Below the pieces are notes generated by a model. The model ran no database searches. It was given only the letters and a program-made list of their open reading frames with translations, and was not told the DNA's origin. 64,000 bases of DNA from Caulobacteraceae bacterium. GTDB lineage: Bacteria > Pseudomonadota > Alphaproteobacteria > Caulobacterales > Caulobacteraceae. Location: positions 59,752 through 123,751 of the forward strand of contig JAIEQC010000002.1 in assembly GCA_019748055.1 (NCBI GenBank), in the 5' to 3' direction. The position numbers were made by a program, and so were the translations under genes. Shown piece by piece: positions 29,845 through 38,648 of the stretch. Numbering within the stretch: the stretch's first letter is position 1; each line of letters opens with the position of its first letter.

Positions 29845-30570
29845 ATGTCGCCGTCCAAACCTCTTCTCGCCGTCCTCGCGGCGTTCGCCCTGGCCGCCTG
29901 CGGCTCCGAGAGCGCGCCTGCGCCCGCGGCCGCGCCGACGGCCCAGGCCTGGCGCGCGGCGCCTCGCGTGGAGACGGCGGTCAGGACGACCGGCATGCTG
30001 GAACTGACCGGCGTGGCCGAGCCCGGCGCGCGCGTGGTCATGCGCGACGCCGGCGGCACGGCGCATGCGGCGACGGCGGACGCGCAGGGCGCCTTTTCCC
30101 TGAGGCTGGACCCCGGCGCGGGCGACGTCCTGCTGCGGCCGCAGGATCAGGAGGGGCAGGACGCCCTGCCGGGGCCGGACCAGATCGTGGTGCTGGCCGA
30201 CGGGCGCGCACTGGCGCTTTCTCCCGGCGCGCCGTCGCGTCGCCTGGATCCGGGGGCGGGGTTGGCTGCGATCGATTCGGACGGGCGCATGGCGCTGGTC
30301 TCGGGTCGCCGCGCGCGGGGCGCTGCGGATGCGCGGGTGCGGATCGGGGCGGGGGACGAGATGGCGGTCGCCGCCGATGCGCGGGGCGTCTGGACGCTGC
30401 GGGGCGACGCGGCCTCTGTGGCGCAGGGCGTCTGGGTCGATGGGGTGGAGCATCGTCCCGTTCTCTCGGGCGCCGTGCCCGGAACGGCGCGCGCGACGGG
30501 CAGCGGCACCCTGATCGGCTGGATGGCTCCTGACGGCGCGCTGATCGCGACTTGGGCGCCGGCGCGTTAA
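29845..30570 (+). CDS. Predicted lipoprotein with carboxypeptidase-regulatory-like beta domain, unrecognised
   Basis: A 241-residue lipoprotein: signal ending in ALAACGS with Cys20 as lipidation site, then an Ala/Pro linker. The first domain reads ELTGVAEPGARVVMRDAGG, then TADAQGAFSLRLDPGAGD, a pattern similar to Ig-like/carboxypeptidase-regulatory repeats that decorate secreted proteins. A second similar unit near the C-terminus (VRIGAGDEMAVAADARGVWT) suggests an internal repeat. No catalytic motif is seen. It is convergent with nothing and ends before a strong intrinsic terminator. Confidence 0.75.
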   Translation: MSPSKPLLAVLAAFALAACGSESAPAPAAAPTAQAWRAAPRVETAVRTTGMLELTGVAEPGARVVMRDAGGTAHAATADAQGAFSLRLDPGAGDVLLRPQDQEGQDALPGPDQIVVLADGRALALSPGAPSRRLDPGAGLAAIDSDGRMALVSGRRARGAADARVRIGAGDEMAVAADARGVWTLRGDAASVAQGVWVDGVEHRPVLSGAVPGTARATGSGTLIGWMAPDGALIATWAPAR

Positions 30571-30647
30571 CGTCTCAACAACCAATTCAGCGGAACGAGA
30601 GTCTCGGACGCCTTTCGCGAGGTCGCCCACCATCACCAGACCCATCA

Positions 30648-30679
30648 GGCCCGGCTTTTCACAAGGTCGGGTCTTTTTT
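30648..30679 (+). terminator. Rho-independent terminator before tRNA-Asn
   Basis: Arms GGCCCGGC (30648-30655) and GTCGGGTC (30666-30673) form an eight-base stem with two G-T pairs around TTTTCACAAG, followed by six Ts (30674-30679). It terminates the plus-strand lipoprotein transcript, 78 bases after that stop codon. Confidence 0.8.
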
Positions 30680-30704
30680 CGTCCGGCGTTCGGGAGATCG
30701 AGAG

Positions 30705-30779
30705 TGGCTCCGCGGGTAGGATTCGAACCTACGACCAGCCGATTAACAGTCGGCTGCTCTACCACTGAGCTACCGCGGA
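30705..30779 (-). tRNA. tRNA-Asn (anticodon GTT)
   Basis: On the minus strand a full cloverleaf is seen: acceptor TCCGCGG pairing with CCGCGGA, D-loop AGCTCAGTGGTAGAGC, anticodon arm CCGACTGTTAATCGG with anticodon GTT, T-arm GTAGGTTCGAATCCTAC, and an encoded 3' CCA. Length is 75 bases. Upstream on the minus strand TTGCGC and TATGGA 18 bases apart could be its promoter. Confidence 0.97.
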
Positions 30780-30851
30780 ACGGAGGCCCCTCTCGAGAGG
30801 GCGGCTCCATAGCAGTGGCCGCGCGCGTCGCGCAACGATAAATCGGCCGCG

Positions 30852-31646
30852 ATGTCGCCCATAGTGATCGAAGACCCGTCCGACCCGCGCGTCACCGCCT
30901 TCCGCGACGTGCGGGAGCGCGACCTGATCGGGCGGCGAGGGCTGTTCGTGGCCGAGGGCGCCGTCGTCCTGCGCGCGCTCGTGGCGCCGACCAGTCGTTG
31001 CGTGCCGGAAGCGGTGCTGGTCGATCAGCGGCGGGTCGAGAGCCTGTCGGACGTCTGGGCGGCGCTGGGCGATCGCGCCCCGGTGCAGGTGGCGGCCCAG
31101 GGCGTGCTCGACCAGATCGCGGGCTTTCCCTTGCACCGGGGAATCCTCGCATTGGGGCGCGTGCCGCCGGCCGTCGGTCTGGACGAGGTGACCGGGCCCG
31201 GACCGAAAACGCTGCTGGTCGTCGGCGGCGTCGGCAACCACGACAACATGGGCGCCCTGATGCGCAACGCGGCGGCCTTCGGCGTGGACGCCGTGGCGCT
31301 GGACGACCGCTGTTGCGACCCCTTCTACCGCAAGGCTTTGAGGGTCGCGGTCGGTGCGACGCTGAGCCTGCCGGTCGTGCGCGTCGGCCCGCTGGAGGGG
31401 ATTCTCGCGGACCTGGCCGCCCGGGACATAGAATGTTTGGCCCTGAGCCCCGCCGGAGCGGAGCCGCTGAAAGGGCTGACGCCCTCGCCACGCCGCGCCT
31501 TGGTCGTCGGGACCGAGGGGCCGGGGCTGCCGTCGGAAGTGATCGCCGAACTGCGAAGCGTCCGGATCGACATGCGCGCGGGATTCGATTCGCTGAACGT
31601 CGCCACGGCTGCGGCGATCGCCCTGCATGAGATCACGCAGCCGTGA
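30852..31646 (+). CDS. TrmH/SpoU-family RNA 2'-O-methyltransferase
   Basis: A 264-residue SPOUT-class methyltransferase. An N-terminal substrate-binding region (RGLFVAEGAVVLRALV) resembles the L7Ae-like domain of TrmH/RlmB enzymes. The knotted SAM-binding part contains VGNHDNMGALMRNAAAFGV (motif 1 with the catalytic Arg in RN), VVGTEGPGLP (motif 2) and SLNVATAAAIALHE (motif 3). The RNA target (tRNA or 23S rRNA) cannot be chosen from sequence alone. It starts 73 bases after tRNA-Asn on the other strand and stands alone. Confidence 0.9.
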   Translation: MSPIVIEDPSDPRVTAFRDVRERDLIGRRGLFVAEGAVVLRALVAPTSRCVPEAVLVDQRRVESLSDVWAALGDRAPVQVAAQGVLDQIAGFPLHRGILALGRVPPAVGLDEVTGPGPKTLLVVGGVGNHDNMGALMRNAAAFGVDAVALDDRCCDPFYRKALRVAVGATLSLPVVRVGPLEGILADLAARDIECLALSPAGAEPLKGLTPSPRRALVVGTEGPGLPSEVIAELRSVRIDMRAGFDSLNVATAAAIALHEITQP

Positions 31647-31724
31647 AGCCTGTTAACGATTCATACACCTTGTCCACAGGCCCGGAATGTGGCGGAGATG
31701 CGGCCGTCCGGGGAGTGGATTTCA

Positions 31725-31847
31725 ATGTTCAGCGGCATCATCGGGGCCTTGGGGCGTCACGCTCGCCTGATCATCGGCGGGGCGATCATCGCCGCCGCAG
31801 TGGGCGCGGCGGGAGCCATCGGCTGGATTACGGCCCCCATCGCCTGA
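31725..31847 (+). CDS. Small single-span membrane peptide (40 aa), unrecognised
   Basis: A 40-codon ORF: MFSGIIGALGRHARLIIGGA, then a Gly/Ala-rich hydrophobic stretch ending in IGWITAPIA. A GGGGAG site lies about 10 bases upstream of the ATG. It lies in the 310-base gap between the SPOUT methyltransferase and pgm; the remaining 110 bases before pgm show nothing recognisable. Size and lack of a family keep confidence moderate; binding site and hydrophobic design favour a real gene. Confidence 0.5.
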   Translation: MFSGIIGALGRHARLIIGGAIIAAAVGAAGAIGWITAPIA

Positions 31848-31956
31848 CGCCCGCCCACGCGGGTTGTGACCCGCGCCGCCATCTGCCAAGCCCGGGGGAG
31901 CCCGACGCGCCCGCGCGCGTTCGGCCCGCGTCCACGACCGCCGCCGGGAGCCGCGC

Positions 31957-33591
31957 TTGCCCATCGCCGTCCACGCCGTCACCCCCTTCGACGATCAGAA
32001 GCCCGGTACGTCGGGCCTGCGCAAGCCCACGCGACGGTTCATGGAGCCCGGCTATCTGCCCGCCTTCGTCCAGGCGATCCTGGAGTGCGCCCCCCCCAAA
32101 CCCGGTGCGGCCCTGATCGTCGGCGGCGACGGCCGCTTCTTCGTGCGAGAGGCGGCGGAGACCGTGATCCGCATGGCCGCGGCCGCGGGATATGCGCGGG
32201 TCAGGGTGGGGCGAGAGGCCCTGCTGTCGACGCCCGCCGCCTCGCATCTGGTGCGGCTGACCGGCGCACAGGGGGCGGTGATCCTGTCGGCCAGTCACAA
32301 TCCCGGCGGGCCCGACGGCGACTTCGGGGTCAAGTACAACACGTCCACAGGCGGTCCTGCGCCCGAGAGTCTGACGGAGGCGATCTTCGCGCGGTCGAAG
32401 GCGCTGGCGGGATGGCGGATCGAGACCGACGGCACGCTCGACCTTGATCGCATGGGCGAGGTCCGCATCGGCGCCTGCGTCGTGGAGGTGATCGATCCGG
32501 TCGCGGCCTACGCTGACCTGATGGAGAGCCTGTTCGACTTCGCCGCCATTCGAGGACTGCTGGCGTCCGGTTTCCGCATGCGCTTCGACGCCATGCACGC
32601 CGTGACGGGACCCTATGCGATGGAGCTGTTCGAGCGGCGGCTGGGCGCGCCGGCCGGGACGGTGATGAATGCGACGCCGCTTCCCGACTTCGGCGGCGGG
32701 CATCCAGACCCGCATCCGGACCATGCGCCGGAGCTGATGGCCGCCATGTCCGGGCCCGACGCGCTGGACTTCGGCGCGGCCTCCGACGGCGACGGCGACC
32801 GCAACATGATCGTGGGGCCGGGCGGCTTCGTCGTTTCGCCGGGCGACAGTCTGGCCATCCTGACGGCGCTGGCCGACCGCGTGCCAGCCTATTCGGGCGG
32901 CGTGGCGGGCGTGGCGCGCTCGATGCCGACGGCGCGGGCGGCGGATCGCGTGGCCGAGGCGCTGGGCGTCGACAGTTTTGAGACGCCGACGGGCTGGAAA
33001 TGGTTCGTCAGCCTGATGGACGCCGGACGCATCACCCTGTGCGGCGAGGAGAGCTTCGGCACCGGGTCCAGCCATGTGCGCGAGAAGGATGGGCTCTGGG
33101 CCGTGCTGTTCTGGCTGAATCTGCTGGCCGTGGAGCGCGTCGGCGTGCGCGACCTCGTCCGGCGGCACTGGAGCCGTTTCGGTCGCGACGCCTATCGCCG
33201 CGAGGACTATGAGGGGCTGGAGACCGGCGCCGCCGGGGCCTTCATGCAGGCGCTGCGGGCTCGTCTGGACACCGCGTCCGGGCAGGCGGTCGGCCCCTTC
33301 AGCGTCGTGAGCGCCGACGACTTCGCCTACGTCGATCCGGTCGACGGTTCGGGCGCGGAGGGGCAGGGCGTGCGGGTCATGCTGACGCCGGACGCCCGGA
33401 TCACCTATCGGCTGTCAGGTACCGGTTCGTCCGGGGCGACGCTGAGGGTCTATCTGGAGACCTATCTGCCGCGGGACCGCGCGGATGCCGATCCCTCGGC
33501 GGACCTCGACGCCCTGTCGGCGGCATCACGCGAGTTCGCCGACGTCGGGGGCCTGCTCGGACGCGCGGCCCCCTCGGTCGTCACCGGCTGA
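31957..33591 (+). CDS. pgm: Phosphoglucomutase (alpha-D-glucose type)
   Basis: A 544-residue phosphohexomutase interconverting glucose 1- and 6-phosphate. Active-site phosphoserine loop LSASHNPGG, magnesium loop SDGDGDRNM, sugar-binding CGEESFGTGSSHVREKDG, and the C-terminal phosphate-binding LSGTGSSGATLRVYLE are all present and in order. KPGTSGLRKP near the N-terminus is typical of the glucose-specific type. The start is TTG at 31957, giving MPIAVHAVTPFDDQ; no ATG lies near the expected N-terminus. It ends directly against a convergent secreted-protein gene. Confidence 0.95.
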   Translation: MPIAVHAVTPFDDQKPGTSGLRKPTRRFMEPGYLPAFVQAILECAPPKPGAALIVGGDGRFFVREAAETVIRMAAAAGYARVRVGREALLSTPAASHLVRLTGAQGAVILSASHNPGGPDGDFGVKYNTSTGGPAPESLTEAIFARSKALAGWRIETDGTLDLDRMGEVRIGACVVEVIDPVAAYADLMESLFDFAAIRGLLASGFRMRFDAMHAVTGPYAMELFERRLGAPAGTVMNATPLPDFGGGHPDPHPDHAPELMAAMSGPDALDFGAASDGDGDRNMIVGPGGFVVSPGDSLAILTALADRVPAYSGGVAGVARSMPTARAADRVAEALGVDSFETPTGWKWFVSLMDAGRITLCGEESFGTGSSHVREKDGLWAVLFWLNLLAVERVGVRDLVRRHWSRFGRDAYRREDYEGLETGAAGAFMQALRARLDTASGQAVGPFSVVSADDFAYVDPVDGSGAEGQGVRVMLTPDARITYRLSGTGSSGATLRVYLETYLPRDRADADPSADLDALSAASREFADVGGLLGRAAPSVVTG

Positions 33592-33906
33592 TCAATCGGC
33601 CGGCAAGGCCTTCAGGTCCGCGTCGATGGCGTCGATCATCTCCGGCGTCACGGCTCCGTCAGAGTATGGAACGACCTCTTCCAGCGTCATGCCCTCGAAC
33701 TGCGGCCGTGCGGGATGGTCTGCGATGCCCGGCAGGTGCTTCTCCAGAACTGCCGCCGACTTCGGATTGGCGAGCAGGTCGCCGATGGTCCAGCCGATGT
33801 TGGGCTTGGCGTCCTGGACCACTGCGACGGTCGGCAGGGCGAGGGCGGCGGGCGCGGCCCCGGCCAGCAGGGCGAGCGCGGAGAAGGCGGCGGCGATCTT
33901 GGTCAT
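33592..33906 (-). CDS. Small secreted protein, unrecognised
   Basis: A 104-residue precursor with signal peptide MTKIAAAFSALALLAGAAPA and cleavage after an ALALP-like site. The mature part (about 80 residues) is acidic with no cysteines: DAKPNIGWTIGDLLANPKSA, then VLEKHLPGIADHPARPQ and FEGMTLEEVVPYSDGAVTPE. It stops immediately after pgm ends in convergent orientation. GAAAC-like purines precede the ATG. I recognise no characterised family. Confidence 0.75.
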   Translation of the reverse strand: MTKIAAAFSALALLAGAAPAALALPTVAVVQDAKPNIGWTIGDLLANPKSAAVLEKHLPGIADHPARPQFEGMTLEEVVPYSDGAVTPEMIDAIDADLKALPAD

Positions 33907-34004
33907 GATGGTTTCCCCGATGAGGCCCCAAGAATGAGCGCGGATATGCGACGGCCTCAAGACGATTGTTCCCCTAAGGCCCATCCGACGCTATCTCACC
34001 GCCC

Positions 34005-35474
34005 ATGACCGACGTCGCCGCGAAATCCAAACTGATCCAGGGCCGCACGGGCCCGTGGGAAATCGTCATGGGGCTGGAGATCCACGCCCAGGTGGCGTCG
34101 AACTCCAAGCTGTTCTCCGGCGCCGCCGTCGGCTTCGGCGCGGGGCCGAACGAGCAGGTCTCGCTGGTCGACGCGGGCTTTCCCGGCATGCTGCCGACGT
34201 TGAACCGCTTCTGCGTCGAGCAGGCGGTGCGCACCGGGCTGGGCCTTCGGGCGAAGATCAACACCTTCAGCCAGTTCGACCGGAAGAACTATTTCTATCC
34301 CGACCTGCCTACCGGCTATCAGATCAGCCAGCTGTACCACCCGATCGTCGGCGAGGGCGTGGTCGAGGTGGAGGCCGAGGACGGCAGCTTCTTCAACGTC
34401 GGGATCGAGCGCCTGCACCTGGAGCAGGACGCCGGCAAGCTGATCCACGACCTGTCGCTGACCGAGAGCTACGTCGACCTGAACCGCGCGGGCACGGCGC
34501 TGATGGAGATCGTCTCCAAACCCGATCTGCGCAGCCCGGAAGAGGCCGTCGCCTACGTCAAGAAGATCCGGACCATCCTGATCTATCTCGGCACCTGCGA
34601 CGGGGACATGGAGAAGGGCAACCTGCGCGCCGACGTGAACGTCTCGGTGCGCCGTCCCGGCGAGCCGTTCGGCACGCGCTGCGAGATCAAGAACGTCAAC
34701 TCGTTCCGCTTCATCGCCCAGGCCATCAACTACGAGGCCCGTCGCCAGATCGAGATCCTGGAGGACGGGGGCTCGGTCGTGCAGGAGACCCGCCTGTTCG
34801 ACCCGACCAAGGGCGAGACCCGGTCGATGCGGTCCAAGGAAGAGGCGCACGACTATCGCTACTTCCCCGATCCCGACCTGTTGCCGCTCGAGATCGAGCA
34901 GGCGTGGATCGACGGCATCAAGGCGTCGCTGCCGGAACTGCCCGACGACAAGCGCCGCCGCTTCATGAGCGAGTACGGCCTGTCGCAGTACGACGCGGGG
35001 GTGCTGATCTCCGAACAGGCCAAGGCCGACTATTTCGAGACCGCCGCCAAGGGCCGGGACGCCAAGCTGGTCGCCAACTGGGTGACGAACGAACTGTCGG
35101 CGCGTCTGGCCGCCGACGGCCGCGACTTCTCGGACAATCCCCTGCCGGCCTCGCACGTGGCCGAGCTGGTCGAGCTGATCGAGACGGACGTCATCTCGTC
35201 GAAGATCGCCAAGGAGGTCTTCGACCACGTCTGGAACGGCGAGGGCTCTCCGGCCGAAGTGGTCGAAAAGCATGGCCTGAAGCAGGTCACCGACACCGGA
35301 ACGATCGAGAAGGCGGTGGACGAGATCATCGCCGCCAATCCCGACAAGGCCGCCGCCGTCGCCGAAAAGCCCCAGGCCATCGGCTGGTTCGTCGGTCAGG
35401 TGATGAAGGCCACCGGCGGCAAGGCCAATCCTGCCGCTGTGAACGACATCCTCAAGGCCAAGCTTGGGCTGTGA
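34005..35474 (+). CDS. gatB: Asp-tRNA(Asn)/Glu-tRNA(Gln) amidotransferase subunit B
   Basis: A 489-residue GatB, the tRNA-binding and kinase subunit of GatCAB. It has [56 protein letters not shown] and [13 protein letters not shown], and ends in the YqeY-like tail with [11 protein letters not shown]. No gatA or gatC is adjacent, which is common in this group where gatC-gatA lie elsewhere. Together with gltX it indicates indirect Gln- or Asn-tRNA formation. It stands alone with an 86-base gap to glyA. Confidence 0.96.
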   Translation: MTDVAAKSKLIQGRTGPWEIVMGLEIHAQVASNSKLFSGAAVGFGAGPNEQVSLVDAGFPGMLPTLNRFCVEQAVRTGLGLRAKINTFSQFDRKNYFYPDLPTGYQISQLYHPIVGEGVVEVEAEDGSFFNVGIERLHLEQDAGKLIHDLSLTESYVDLNRAGTALMEIVSKPDLRSPEEAVAYVKKIRTILIYLGTCDGDMEKGNLRADVNVSVRRPGEPFGTRCEIKNVNSFRFIAQAINYEARRQIEILEDGGSVVQETRLFDPTKGETRSMRSKEEAHDYRYFPDPDLLPLEIEQAWIDGIKASLPELPDDKRRRFMSEYGLSQYDAGVLISEQAKADYFETAAKGRDAKLVANWVTNELSARLAADGRDFSDNPLPASHVAELVELIETDVISSKIAKEVFDHVWNGEGSPAEVVEKHGLKQVTDTGTIEKAVDEIIAANPDKAAAVAEKPQAIGWFVGQVMKATGGKANPAAVNDILKAKLGL

Positions 35475-35560
35475 CGACGGGCGCGGCCCCCTAGATGTTG
35501 TGGTGAACGGCGGGCGGGCCTAGAAAGTCGGGCCGTCTTCCGCTCCCAGGACCTCCGCCC

Positions 35561-36844
35561 GTGAACGCCTTTTCCCGCGACGCCTTCTTCCGCACCGACC
35601 TGGCCTCGGCCGATCCGGAGGTCTTTCAGGCCATCCAGGGCGAGACTGCGCGTCAGCAGGAGCAGATCGAGCTGATCGCGTCGGAGAACATCGTCTCCCA
35701 GGCGGTGCTGGAGGCTCAAGGGTCCGTCCTGACGAACAAGTACGCCGAGGGCTATCCGGGCCGCCGCTACTACGGCGGCTGCGAGTTCGTGGACGTCACC
35801 GAGGACTTGGCCCGGAGCCGCGCGAAAGAGCTGTTCGGCTGCGCCTTCGCCAACGTCCAGCCGCACTCGGGCGCCCAGGCCAACCAGGCGGTGTTCATGA
35901 GCCTGCTGCAGCCGGGAGACACCTTCCTCGGCATGGACCTGGCCTGCGGCGGTCACCTGACGCACGGCAGCCCGGCCAACCAGTCGGGCAAGTGGTTCCG
36001 GCCGGTGACCTACAAGGTCCGCGAGGACGATCACCTGATCGACTATGACCACGTCGCCGAGATGGCGCGGGCCGAAAAGCCGAAGCTGATCATTGCGGGC
36101 GCGTCCGCCTATTCGCGCCAGATCGACTTCAAACGCTTCCGGGAGATCGCCGACGAAGTCGGCGCGTACCTGATGGTCGACATGGCCCACTACGCCGGCC
36201 TGATCGCCGGCGGCGCATATGACAGCCCGATTCCGCACGCCCACGTCTGCACCACGACGACGCACAAGACCCTGCGCGGTCCGCGCGGCGGCATGATCCT
36301 GTCCAACGACGTGGAGCTGGGCAAAAAGATCAACTCGGCGGTCTTCCCCGGCCTGCAGGGCGGACCGCTGGAGCACGTCATCGCCGCCAAGGCCGTGGCC
36401 TTCGGCGAGGCGCTGAAGCCGGAGTTCAAGGCCTATGCGCAGCAGGTCGTGACCAACGCCCGCGCCCTGGCCGCCGTGCTGATCGAGCGCGGGCTGGCCG
36501 TCGTATCCGGCGGCACCGACAGCCACATCGTCCTGGTCGACCTGCGGCCCAAGGGCGTTACGGGCAAGGCGACCGAGCTGCAGCTCGAGCACGCCCTCAT
36601 GACCTGCAACAAGAACGGCGTGCCGTTCGACACGGCGCCCTTCACCGTCACCTCTGGCGTCCGTCTGGGCACGCCCGCGGGCACCACTCGCGGCTTCGGC
36701 GAGGCGGAGTTCAAACAAGTCGGTCACTGGATCGCCGACGTGGTGGACTCGATGAAGGGCGGCGACGAAGCCGACGCCGCCGTGGTCCAGCGCGTGTCGG
36801 GCGAGGTGCGCGAGCTGACGCGCCGCTTCCCGATCTACGGATAA
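35561..36844 (+). CDS. glyA: Serine hydroxymethyltransferase
   Basis: A 427-residue PLP enzyme converting serine and tetrahydrofolate to glycine and methylene-THF. Seen: [20 protein letters not shown] at the N-terminus, the [20 protein letters not shown] signature, and the PLP lysine in [16 protein letters not shown]. It begins with GTG at 35561, with AGGA about 10 bases upstream. nrdR follows 7 bases after the stop, so it leads the glyA-nrdR-rib-nusB-thiL unit. No glycine riboswitch-like structure was seen in the short leader. Confidence 0.97.
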   Translation: MNAFSRDAFFRTDLASADPEVFQAIQGETARQQEQIELIASENIVSQAVLEAQGSVLTNKYAEGYPGRRYYGGCEFVDVTEDLARSRAKELFGCAFANVQPHSGAQANQAVFMSLLQPGDTFLGMDLACGGHLTHGSPANQSGKWFRPVTYKVREDDHLIDYDHVAEMARAEKPKLIIAGASAYSRQIDFKRFREIADEVGAYLMVDMAHYAGLIAGGAYDSPIPHAHVCTTTTHKTLRGPRGGMILSNDVELGKKINSAVFPGLQGGPLEHVIAAKAVAFGEALKPEFKAYAQQVVTNARALAAVLIERGLAVVSGGTDSHIVLVDLRPKGVTGKATELQLEHALMTCNKNGVPFDTAPFTVTSGVRLGTPAGTTRGFGEAEFKQVGHWIADVVDSMKGGDEADAAVVQRVSGEVRELTRRFPIYG

Positions 36845-36851
36845 GCCTCTG

Positions 36852-37310
36852 ATGAAGTGCCCTTTCTGCGGCAACGCCGACACCCAGGTGAAGGACAGCC
36901 GGCCGTCCGACGACGGCGCGGCGATCCGGCGCCGTCGGTCGTGCCCGTCGTGTGAGGGGCGGTTCACCACCTTCGAGCGCGTGCAGCTGCGCGAGCTGAT
37001 GATCCTGAAGCGCAACGGCCGCCGCACGCCGTTCGATCGCGACAAGCTGGAACGGTCCCTGCGCATCGCCCTGCGCAAGCGGCCGGTGCAGCCGGAGCAG
37101 ATCGAACAGCTGGTCAGCCGCATCACGCGCCAGCTGGAGAGCCTGGGCGAAACCGAGATCGCCTCCAGCGTCGTCGGCGACTTCATCATGAAGGCGCTGA
37201 AGGGCGTCGATGAGGTCGCCTACGTCCGCTACGCCTCGGTCTACAAGGACTTCCGTCACACGGGCGACTTCGCCCGCTTCCTCGGCGACGAGGGGTTGGA
37301 CGAGGGCTGA
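36852..37310 (+). CDS. nrdR: Transcriptional repressor NrdR
   Basis: A 152-residue NrdR that senses ATP/dATP and represses ribonucleotide reductase genes. The zinc ribbon is at the N-terminus ([17 protein letters not shown] and [13 protein letters not shown]), followed by an ATP-cone domain ([20 protein letters not shown]) and the conserved [17 protein letters not shown]. Its stop overlaps the start of the ribD-like gene (TGATG), an association common in alphaproteobacteria, although the functions are unrelated. No NrdR box was found in this window, so its targets lie elsewhere. Confidence 0.97.
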   Translation: MKCPFCGNADTQVKDSRPSDDGAAIRRRRSCPSCEGRFTTFERVQLRELMILKRNGRRTPFDRDKLERSLRIALRKRPVQPEQIEQLVSRITRQLESLGETEIASSVVGDFIMKALKGVDEVAYVRYASVYKDFRHTGDFARFLGDEGLDEG

Positions 37311-37945
37311 TGCGCCCTCACGTGACCCTGAAGCTGGCGACGTCGCTGGACGGCCGCATCGCCACGGCGACAGGCGAGAGCCGCTGGATCACCGGGCCGG
37401 AGGCGCGAGACCTCGGCCATCGGCTGCGCGCAGACAGCGACGCGATCCTGGTTGGCGTCGAGACCGTGCTGGCCGACGACCCTCGACTGACCACCCGTTT
37501 GCCTGGGGACGCGCCCGGGCCCGATCCCGTCCGCGTCGTGCTGGACAGCCGCCTGCGCACGCCGACGGAAGCCAATCTGGCCCGTGAGGGGACGCTCGTC
37601 CTCACCACCGCCGAGCCCCGCCCCATCGGCGGCGCGGAAGTCCTCCGCGTCGCCGCCGACGCCGACGGCCGCCCCGCCATCCCGGCCGTGCTCGACGCCC
37701 TCGCCGAACGCGGCGTCCGCACCCTGATGATCGAAGGCGGAGGGCGCGTCGCCGCAGCCTTCGTGGCCGCGGGGGCGGTCGACGCGCTTTGGTGGTTCCG
37801 CGCGCCGATTCTGCTGGGCGCCGAGGGGCGGCCCTGCGTCGCGGCGCTGGCGCTTGCAAAGCTGGCCGACGCCCCCAAGTTCCGTCGCCTCGACGTCCAG
37901 TCCGTGGGCGAAGACCTGTGGGAACGCTACGAGGCCGCGCGATGA
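37310..37945 (+). CDS. RibD C-terminal type 5-amino-6-(5-phosphoribosylamino)uracil reductase, without deaminase domain
   Basis: A 211-residue protein consisting only of the RibD reductase domain: RPHVTLKLATSLDGRIATAT, then WITGPEARDLGHRLRADSDA and LVGVETVLADDPRLTTR, with the NADPH-side LMIEGGGRVAAAF and a final FRRLDVQSVGEDLWERYE. Normal bacterial RibD is about 350 residues with an N-terminal zinc deaminase (HAE and PCxxxGRTPPC motifs), which is absent here and is not found in any frame upstream, since nrdR fills that space. It therefore should catalyse the reductase step only, and a separate deaminase is needed. Overlap with nrdR (TGATG) fixes the start. Confidence 0.88.
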   Translation: MRPHVTLKLATSLDGRIATATGESRWITGPEARDLGHRLRADSDAILVGVETVLADDPRLTTRLPGDAPGPDPVRVVLDSRLRTPTEANLAREGTLVLTTAEPRPIGGAEVLRVAADADGRPAIPAVLDALAERGVRTLMIEGGGRVAAAFVAAGAVDALWWFRAPILLGAEGRPCVAALALAKLADAPKFRRLDVQSVGEDLWERYEAAR

Positions 37946-38015
37946 GAGGGATACGACCGATTCAGACGTCGCCGTCCGTCATGGTTTCCCGGTCTCAAGC
38001 CGCGGTGACGGCCAA

Positions 38016-38054
38016 ATGTGCACTATGTGCACTCACTTTTTTCAGAGTGCACAT
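38016..38054. repeat. Tandem ATGTGCACT repeat plus inverted copy directly before ribE
   Basis: ATGTGCACT occurs twice in tandem (38016-38024 and 38025-38033). The second copy, extended to ATGTGCACTC (38025-38034), is matched by a perfect inverted copy, GAGTGCACAT (38045-38054), around a loop ACTTTTTTCA. The hairpin ends three bases before the ribE ATG and replaces any ribosome binding site. It is AT-rich for this genome. It does not match the FMN riboswitch or an NrdR box, and a regulatory role is inferred from position. Confidence 0.6.
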
Positions 38055-38057
38055 CTG

Positions 38058-38648
38058 ATGTTCACCGGCATCGTCACCGACGTCGGCCGCGTGCGCCGCG
38101 TCGAGGAAACAGAGCGCGACCGCCGCTATGAGGTCGAGACCGCCTGGGACGTGTCGGGCGTCGACCTGGGCGCGTCGATCAGCCACGCGGGCTGCTGCCT
38201 GACCGTGGTGGAGAAGGGACAGGGCTGGTTCGCGGTCGAGGTCTCGAATGAGACGCTCTCCAAGACCACCCTGGGTGACTGGGCCGAGGGCGACCGCGTC
38301 AATCTGGAGCGCGCGGCCCGGCTGGGCGACGAGATGGGCGGGCACGTCGTCTCCGGCCACGTCGACGGCGTCGGCACGGTCGTGTCGGTGACCCCCGAGG
38401 GCGGATCGCACCGCCTGACCTTCGAGGCCCCCGCGCCCCTGCACCGCATGATTGCGCCTAAGGGCTCGATCACGATCGATGGCGTGTCCCTGACGGTCAA
38501 CGAGGTCGACGGCACGCGCTTCGGCGTGAACCTGATCCCTCACACCTGGGATCACACCACCCTGGGAGGCCTGAAGCCGGGCGATCGGGTCAATCTGGAG
38601 ATCGACATGCTGGCGCGATACCTCGCGCGGTGGCAGGAGACCGCGTGA
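38058..38648 (+). CDS. ribE: Riboflavin synthase, alpha chain
   Basis: A 196-residue riboflavin synthase that dismutates two lumazine molecules to riboflavin. It begins with the invariant MFTGIV and contains two lumazine-binding repeats, the first with ASISHAGCCLTVVE and MGGHVVSGHVDGVG, the second with SITIDGVSLTVNEVDG and VNLIPHTWDHTTLG. No Shine-Dalgarno sequence is visible; instead a hairpin formed by repeated TGTGCAC units lies right before the ATG. It is followed at once by ribBA with overlapping stop and start (TGATG). Confidence 0.96.
   Translation: MFTGIVTDVGRVRRVEETERDRRYEVETAWDVSGVDLGASISHAGCCLTVVEKGQGWFAVEVSNETLSKTTLGDWAEGDRVNLERAARLGDEMGGHVVSGHVDGVGTVVSVTPEGGSHRLTFEAPAPLHRMIAPKGSITIDGVSLTVNEVDGTRFGVNLIPHTWDHTTLGGLKPGDRVNLEIDMLARYLARWQETA

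Noticed and set aside
29776..30810. N-terminal extension of the LOG-family gene
   Set aside because: The open frame runs through tRNA-Asn and an opposing lipoprotein gene; the Met at 29775 gives the normal family length.
37946..38057. FMN riboswitch before ribE
   Set aside because: None of the conserved RFN element segments is present in these 112 bases; there is only the TGTGCAC repeat hairpin.
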